NCBI GenBank assembly: GCA_965238215.1
Contig: OZ250180.1
Coordinates: forward strand, 1,302,001-1,366,000
Direction of reading: 5' to 3'
DNA from: JAPULR01 sp965238215
GTDB lineage: Bacteria > Chloroflexota > Dehalococcoidia > Lucifugimonadales > GCA-2712585
DNA length: 64,000 nt
The stretch's first letter is position 1. Each line of letters starts with the position of its first letter. The translations under genes and the position numbers were made by a program. Below are positions 60,793-64,000 of this stretch, in pieces. The notes beneath the pieces are model-generated. The model had not been told where the DNA came from and made no database searches. It saw only the letters and a list, made by a program, of their open reading frames with translations.

Positions 60793-62157
60793 TTACGGTT
60801 CGCAGAAGGGCAACCCGCCTAAGTCGTCGTGGCTTCGCAATTGCGTATCCAGTTGGCGCGGTATGCAGCCGCTCAGTTGGTTTCCGTCGAGGGTCAGTGT
60901 ATCTAGATAAAAGAGATTTCCCAATTCCCCAGGGATCTCCCCGGTCAATCTATTGAATCCGAGGTGCAACTCCGCTAGATCGGGGATGTTTCCCAGTTCC
61001 GCCGGTATCTCACCACTAAGTTGGTTACTGCGAAGGTCCAACAAACCTAGTAGGGGGAGGCTTCCCAGTTCTGCGGGTATCTCCCCGCTTAGCTTGTTCT
61101 TGTATAGGTATATCAATGTAAGGTTGACAATGTTTCCCAGTTCTGCGGGTATCTCCCCGCTTAGCTTGTTCTCGTATAGGGATAGCCATTCAAGGTTGAC
61201 GAGACGGCCCAACTCAGCCGGGATCTCTCCGTTTAGCTGGTTACTTGCAAGCACCAATGATTCCAGGTTAACTAGGCGGCCCAACTCAGCCGGGATTTCC
61301 CCAGTAAGTTGGTTCGTATTGAGGTCGAATACTTCCAGGTTGACAAGATTACCCAACTCCGACGGGATCTCTCCGCTTAGCTGGTTCCCAAAGAGGGACA
61401 GCGAATTCAAACTGCTGAGGCGGCCCAACTCCGCCGGGATTTCCCCGCTCAGTTGGTTCCTATTGAGCTTCAATAATTCCAGGTTGACAAGATTGCCCAA
61501 CTCCACGGGGATCTCCCCAGTAAGCCGGTTATCAAAGAGAGTCAGTCCTTGGAGGTTGACAAGATTTCCTAATGCGGGAGGTATTTCCCCAGTCAATCGG
61601 CTTTCGCGGAGAGACAGAATACGTAGGTTGGTCAGACAGCCCAGTTCCGCTGGTATCTTCCCAATTACCCCGCCCCTTACCCCGTCGAGCGTGGTACCCC
61701 AAATGGCAAGTAATTCCAGATAGGCAAGATTGCCTAACTCAGCAGGCAACTCACCGCTCAGCCGATTCCGGAAGAGGAACAGTTCAACTACGCGGCCTGT
61801 CGAATCCGTCTTGACACCGTCCCATTCACTCAAAGGCTTATCCGTCAGCCAGTTGGTGCTGTCATGCCAGGACTCGCCGCCAGTTGCGTGATACAAGGCC
61901 ACGAGGGCATTTCTATCAATTTCGATGCCGTGGACACGCCGCTCCACAGATGAATCTTCACCCTCAGCCTCCCCTGTCTGGGAAGGGGACCCGCCATTGG
62001 TATCCGGCTCCACTGCCTGTAACGAATCACAGTCCAACTGCGCCCGGGAATCATCATTGGGGGACGTGTCTCCACCGCAAGACGCAAACGAAATGACAAC
62101 CAGCGCGGTTAGAACTGCGATGACGGTGGCGAAACGAAGACGTAGTGGATGGTGCAT
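60793..62157 (-). CDS. Plant-type leucine-rich repeat lipoprotein
   Basis: 454 residues from the ATG at 62157 (GGAAAGG upstream). Signal peptide with lipobox VISFASC, an acidic linker, then a cap-like region DRNALVALYHATGGESWHDSTNW resembling the N-terminal cap of plant LRR receptors. About 13 repeats of 24 residues follow, on the pattern LxxLxLxxNxLxGEIPxELGNL. The repeats show as 72-bp units in the DNA. It is anchored outside the membrane and probably binds protein or glycan. An ATG further up (62316) would destroy the signal peptide. Confidence 0.88.
   Translation of the reverse strand: MHHPLRLRFATVIAVLTALVVISFASCGGDTSPNDDSRAQLDCDSLQAVEPDTNGGSPSQTGEAEGEDSSVERRVHGIEIDRNALVALYHATGGESWHDSTNWLTDKPLSEWDGVKTDSTGRVVELFLFRNRLSGELPAELGNLAYLELLAIWGTTLDGVRGGVIGKIPAELGCLTNLRILSLRESRLTGEIPPALGNLVNLQGLTLFDNRLTGEIPVELGNLVNLELLKLNRNQLSGEIPAELGRLSSLNSLSLFGNQLSGEIPSELGNLVNLEVFDLNTNQLTGEIPAELGRLVNLESLVLASNQLNGEIPAELGRLVNLEWLSLYENKLSGEIPAELGNIVNLTLIYLYKNKLSGEIPAELGSLPLLGLLDLRSNQLSGEIPAELGNIPDLAELHLGFNRLTGEIPGELGNLFYLDTLTLDGNQLSGCIPRQLDTQLRSHDDLGGLPFCEP
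60900..61660. repeat. 72-bp tandem repeats inside the LRR gene
   Basis: About 11 imperfect 72-bp units, each encoding one 24-residue LRR. Blocks such as CCCAACTCAGCCGGGAT and CCCAGTTCTGCGGGTATC recur in phase. Recombination between units could change repeat number. Confidence 0.7.
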
Positions 62158-62294
62158 GTGAATACCTTTCCTGCTCCTAAGGCTAGAATACGCAAAAGCG
62201 TCGTCAAAGTCTGTAATTTTATTGACTGACATTTTCATTGAACACTTAAGCCCTGACATAATCTTTGAACATCTATAAACGTCCGTTGCTGCCA

Positions 62295-62324
62295 TTGACA
62301 CCCGCCGCTCGCCCAACGTAGACT
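62295..62324 (+). promoter_or_regulatory. Promoter of rplU-rpmA-rpmE, probably leaderless
   Basis: A perfect TTGACA (62295-62300), an 18-bp spacer, and TAGACT (62319-62324). The ATG of rplU at 62334 is only 9 nt after the -10 box, so the mRNA would begin at or within about 3 nt of the start codon. Confidence 0.7.
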
Positions 62325-62333
62325 TTACTGGTT

Positions 62334-62672
62334 ATGGAATACGCTATATTCAAAACTGGCGGCAAACAGTACCGGGTCTCTCCCGGCGACGTAATCGACG
62401 TAGAGAAGCTCCCCGTGGAACCCGGCGCGGAAATCGAGTTGGACCAGGTGCTGGCATTCTGCAAGGACGACCAGGTAACCTTCGGCAGGCCGCTCCTCGA
62501 CGGTGTGAAGGTCATCGCCCACGTGCAGCAGCAGTACCGGGACAAGAAGATTAAGGTGTTCAAGTACAAGCCCAAGACCCGATATCGCAAGATGCGCGGG
62601 CATCGTCAGGCCTACACCCGGTTGCAGATTGCCGAAATAGCCCAGGACCAGGAGGAACCCAATGGCTCATAA
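62334..62672 (+). CDS. rplU: Ribosomal protein L21
   Basis: 112 residues. YAIFKTGGKQYRVSPGDVIDVEKL, AHVQQQYRDKKIKVFKYKPKTRYRKMRGHRQAYTRL and a final EI match bL21. It lacks a Shine-Dalgarno and probably has a leaderless start. It overlaps rpmA by 11 nt. Confidence 0.96.
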   Translation: MEYAIFKTGGKQYRVSPGDVIDVEKLPVEPGAEIELDQVLAFCKDDQVTFGRPLLDGVKVIAHVQQQYRDKKIKVFKYKPKTRYRKMRGHRQAYTRLQIAEIAQDQEEPNGS

Positions 62673-62925
62673 GAAGGCGGGCGGCAGTTCCCGCAACGGC
62701 CGGAACAGCCCAGGCCGGCGCTTGGGCGTCAAGAAGTTCGGCGGGGAGAGGGTCATCGCCGGCAACATCATCATGCGCCAGCGGGGCACCAAGATAAGGC
62801 CGGGTCGCAACGTGGGCATGGGCAAAGATCACACCCTATTTTCCCTCATCGACGGCGCAGTGAAGTTCGAATGGGCCGCGAAGGGGAAGCGGCGCGCCAG
62901 CGTCTACCCCCTCGAGGTCGCATAG
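62662..62925 (+). CDS. rpmA: Ribosomal protein L27
   Basis: 87 residues. AHKKAGGSSRNGRNSPGRRLGVKKFGG at the N-terminus, which reaches the peptidyl transferase centre, and IIMRQRGTKIRPGRNVGMGKDHTLFSL. AGGAGG precedes the ATG. There is no cleavable N-terminal extension of the Firmicute type. Confidence 0.97.
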   Translation: MAHKKAGGSSRNGRNSPGRRLGVKKFGGERVIAGNIIMRQRGTKIRPGRNVGMGKDHTLFSLIDGAVKFEWAAKGKRRASVYPLEVA

Positions 62926-62935
62926 AGAGCGTTCC

Positions 62936-63142
62936 ATGAAAAAAGAGATTCACCCCACCTTCTATCGCAATACTGTGGTTACCTGCTCCTGCGGCAACGT
63001 GTTCACCACCGGCGCCACCAAGCAGACCCTGCGGGTGGAGTTGTGCAACAAGTGCCACCCCTTCTACACGGGCGAGCAGCGCATCGTGGACACGGAGGGA
63101 CGGGTCGAGCGACTCCGACGTCGTTTTGGCCTCAAGACCTAG
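62936..63142 (+). CDS. rpmE: Ribosomal protein L31 (zinc form)
   Basis: 68 residues. IHPTFYRNTVVTCSCGNVFTTG and LCNKCHPFYTGEQR carry the C-x-C and C-x2-C pairs of the zinc-binding bL31. It closes the L21-L27-L31 run, 10 nt after rpmA. Confidence 0.95.
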   Translation: MKKEIHPTFYRNTVVTCSCGNVFTTGATKQTLRVELCNKCHPFYTGEQRIVDTEGRVERLRRRFGLKT

Positions 63143-63225
63143 CGCGAAGCCGCTGACCATTTTCTTAATTGGCCAATCCCTTCGGGGCATCGGCCAAATC
63201 TCACAGAGCGCCCGCGGGTAGAGAA

Positions 63226-64000
63226 TTGCCGGACCCACGCCCAATTTACGGCGGTCAGGCCGTCATCGAAGGCGTGATGATTCGCGGCCAGCGGTTCTTC
63301 AGCCTGGCCGTCCGCCGGTTGGACGGGACCATCTTCCGCACCGCCGAGCCCCTGAGCTCAATGTACACCGGGCGCCTACGCCGCATTCCCCTGCTGCGGG
63401 GCGTGATGATACTCGTCGAAACCCTGATTCTGGGAATGAAGGTTCTGAGTCGCTCCGCCAACATCGCCGTGGAAGATCAGACCCAGGGGGAGCAGAAGGA
63501 GCTGGGGGGCTGGGTGCTTTTCCTGTCGTTGGGCGTGTCCATGATGATTGGGGTGGGGATATTCTTCCTCATGCCGCTCTTCGCCGCCCGCTCGCTGGAC
63601 TTCTGGATCGCCCCCGGGCCGCTGGGCGACTTCATCAGTAACTTCCTGGAAGGCCTGCTGCGGCTGGGCCTGCTGGTGGGATATATCTCGCTGATTGGGT
63701 TGATGAAGGACATCCGGCGGGTCTTCGCCTACCACGGGGCGGAGCACATGACTATCCACGCCTACGAACGGGGGCTTCCGCTGGAGGTCGCCAACATACG
63801 CCCCTTCTCCACCGCCCATCCCCGTTGCGGAACCGCATTTCTGCTCACGGTGGCGGTGGTGGCTATCTTCATCTTTTCCCTGCTGGGAAGGCCCGATATC
63901 CAGTGGGCCATCCTCTCCCGGATACTGCTCATACCCATCATTGCGGGAATGAGCTACGAAGTCATACGGTTCAGCGGCCTGCACCAGGGCAACTTTATTT
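63226..64000 (+). CDS. DUF1385 membrane protein, N-terminal part
   Basis: 258 codons open to the window edge, from a TTG at 63226. DUF1385 (YqhQ-like) marks: IYGGQAVIEGVMIRGQRFFSLAV, RIPLLRGVMILVETLILGMKVLSRSA, FAYHGAEHMTIHAYE and STAHPRCGTAFLL. About four membrane helices are seen. Conserved His and Cys suggest metal binding. This gene often follows rpmE and precedes prfA. Its function is unknown. The C-terminus is outside the window. Confidence 0.85.
   Translation, partial: MPDPRPIYGGQAVIEGVMIRGQRFFSLAVRRLDGTIFRTAEPLSSMYTGRLRRIPLLRGVMILVETLILGMKVLSRSANIAVEDQTQGEQKELGGWVLFLSLGVSMMIGVGIFFLMPLFAARSLDFWIAPGPLGDFISNFLEGLLRLGLLVGYISLIGLMKDIRRVFAYHGAEHMTIHAYERGLPLEVANIRPFSTAHPRCGTAFLLTVAVVAIFIFSLLGRPDIQWAILSRILLIPIIAGMSYEVIRFSGLHQGNFI

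Noticed and set aside
60900..61660. CRISPR-like array
   Set aside because: The regular repeats encode LRR units in frame, without spacers.

Overview
The window is a GC-rich bacterial chromosome segment, densely packed with genes on both strands. It looks like a free-living, aerobic member of the Chloroflexota, most like Dehalococcoidia / SAR202-type lineages. That placement is an inference from gene content: F420 enzymes, a caa3-type oxidase, the arrangement of ribosomal protein genes, an LprG-like lipoprotein with an MFS pump, and characteristic palindromic intergenic repeats. There is no rRNA gene to confirm it. Both tRNA genes encode their CCA end. I see no transposase, prophage or CRISPR array.

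Layout. 1-3.0 kb: the start of a secreted acidic surface protein (minus strand), G-rich and repeat-rich DNA, and a small GIY-YIG nuclease. 3.0-7.0 kb: pyrG, a transaldolase-like aldolase, rho and a small unknown gene. 7.0-11.7 kb (minus): ftsH, a dihydropyrimidinase and a DUF4238 protein. 12.1-12.3 kb: tRNA-Phe and tRNA-Gly. 12.4-17.3 kb: ornithine cyclodeaminase family, a large PEPCK-like protein, an RraA-family protein and a maleate isomerase-family protein. 17.4-22 kb (minus): a K+ uptake operon (membrane subunit, three RCK/TrkA proteins, UspA) that runs into pheA. 22.1-24.9 kb: cofE, and divergently cobalamin adenosyltransferase-hisH-hisA. 25.4-30.6 kb: a UvrD/PcrA helicase, PAC2 protein, F420-type PPOX protein, a VapBC pair with a broken toxin, and a methyltransferase. 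30.8-34 kb: aminotransferase, 2-keto-4-pentenoate hydratase-like protein and amidohydrolase. 34.1-35.3 kb: a toxin-antitoxin-like pair whose first protein is a triple repeat. 35.3-42.4 kb: thrS, a VOC protein, an LppX/LprG-like lipoprotein with a DHA2 MFS exporter, a beta-propeller lipoprotein and guaB3. 42.5-43.8 kb: infC-rpmI-rplT. 44-45.7 kb: a small-protein/retropepsin pair and a DUF2971 protein. 45.8-52.3 kb (minus): ctaA, cytochrome oxidase subunits IV, III, I and II, and ctaG. 52.4-57.8 kb (minus): pheS-pheT-moeA and an unknown gene. 58-62.3 kb: an ABC exporter, a small orphan gene and a plant-type LRR lipoprotein. 62.3-64 kb: rplU-rpmA-rpmE and a DUF1385 protein running off the edge.

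How it fits together. The core is housekeeping: translation, CTP synthesis, transcription termination, proteolysis, histidine and phenylalanine synthesis. It is mixed with an aerobic respiratory chain and scattered catabolic enzymes for cyclic or unsaturated carboxylates. The points most worth a second look are: the triple-repeat antitoxin-like gene overlapping a toxin-like gene; a 763-residue PEPCK-like protein with a changed P-loop; an infC gene that appears to start at AUA; three promoters whose -10 box ends exactly 9 nt before a start codon, implying leaderless mRNAs, one of which makes a 38-codon leader peptide coupled to pheS; a fused oxidase subunit IV-cytochrome c; and a palindromic repeat that contains the pyrG start codon.
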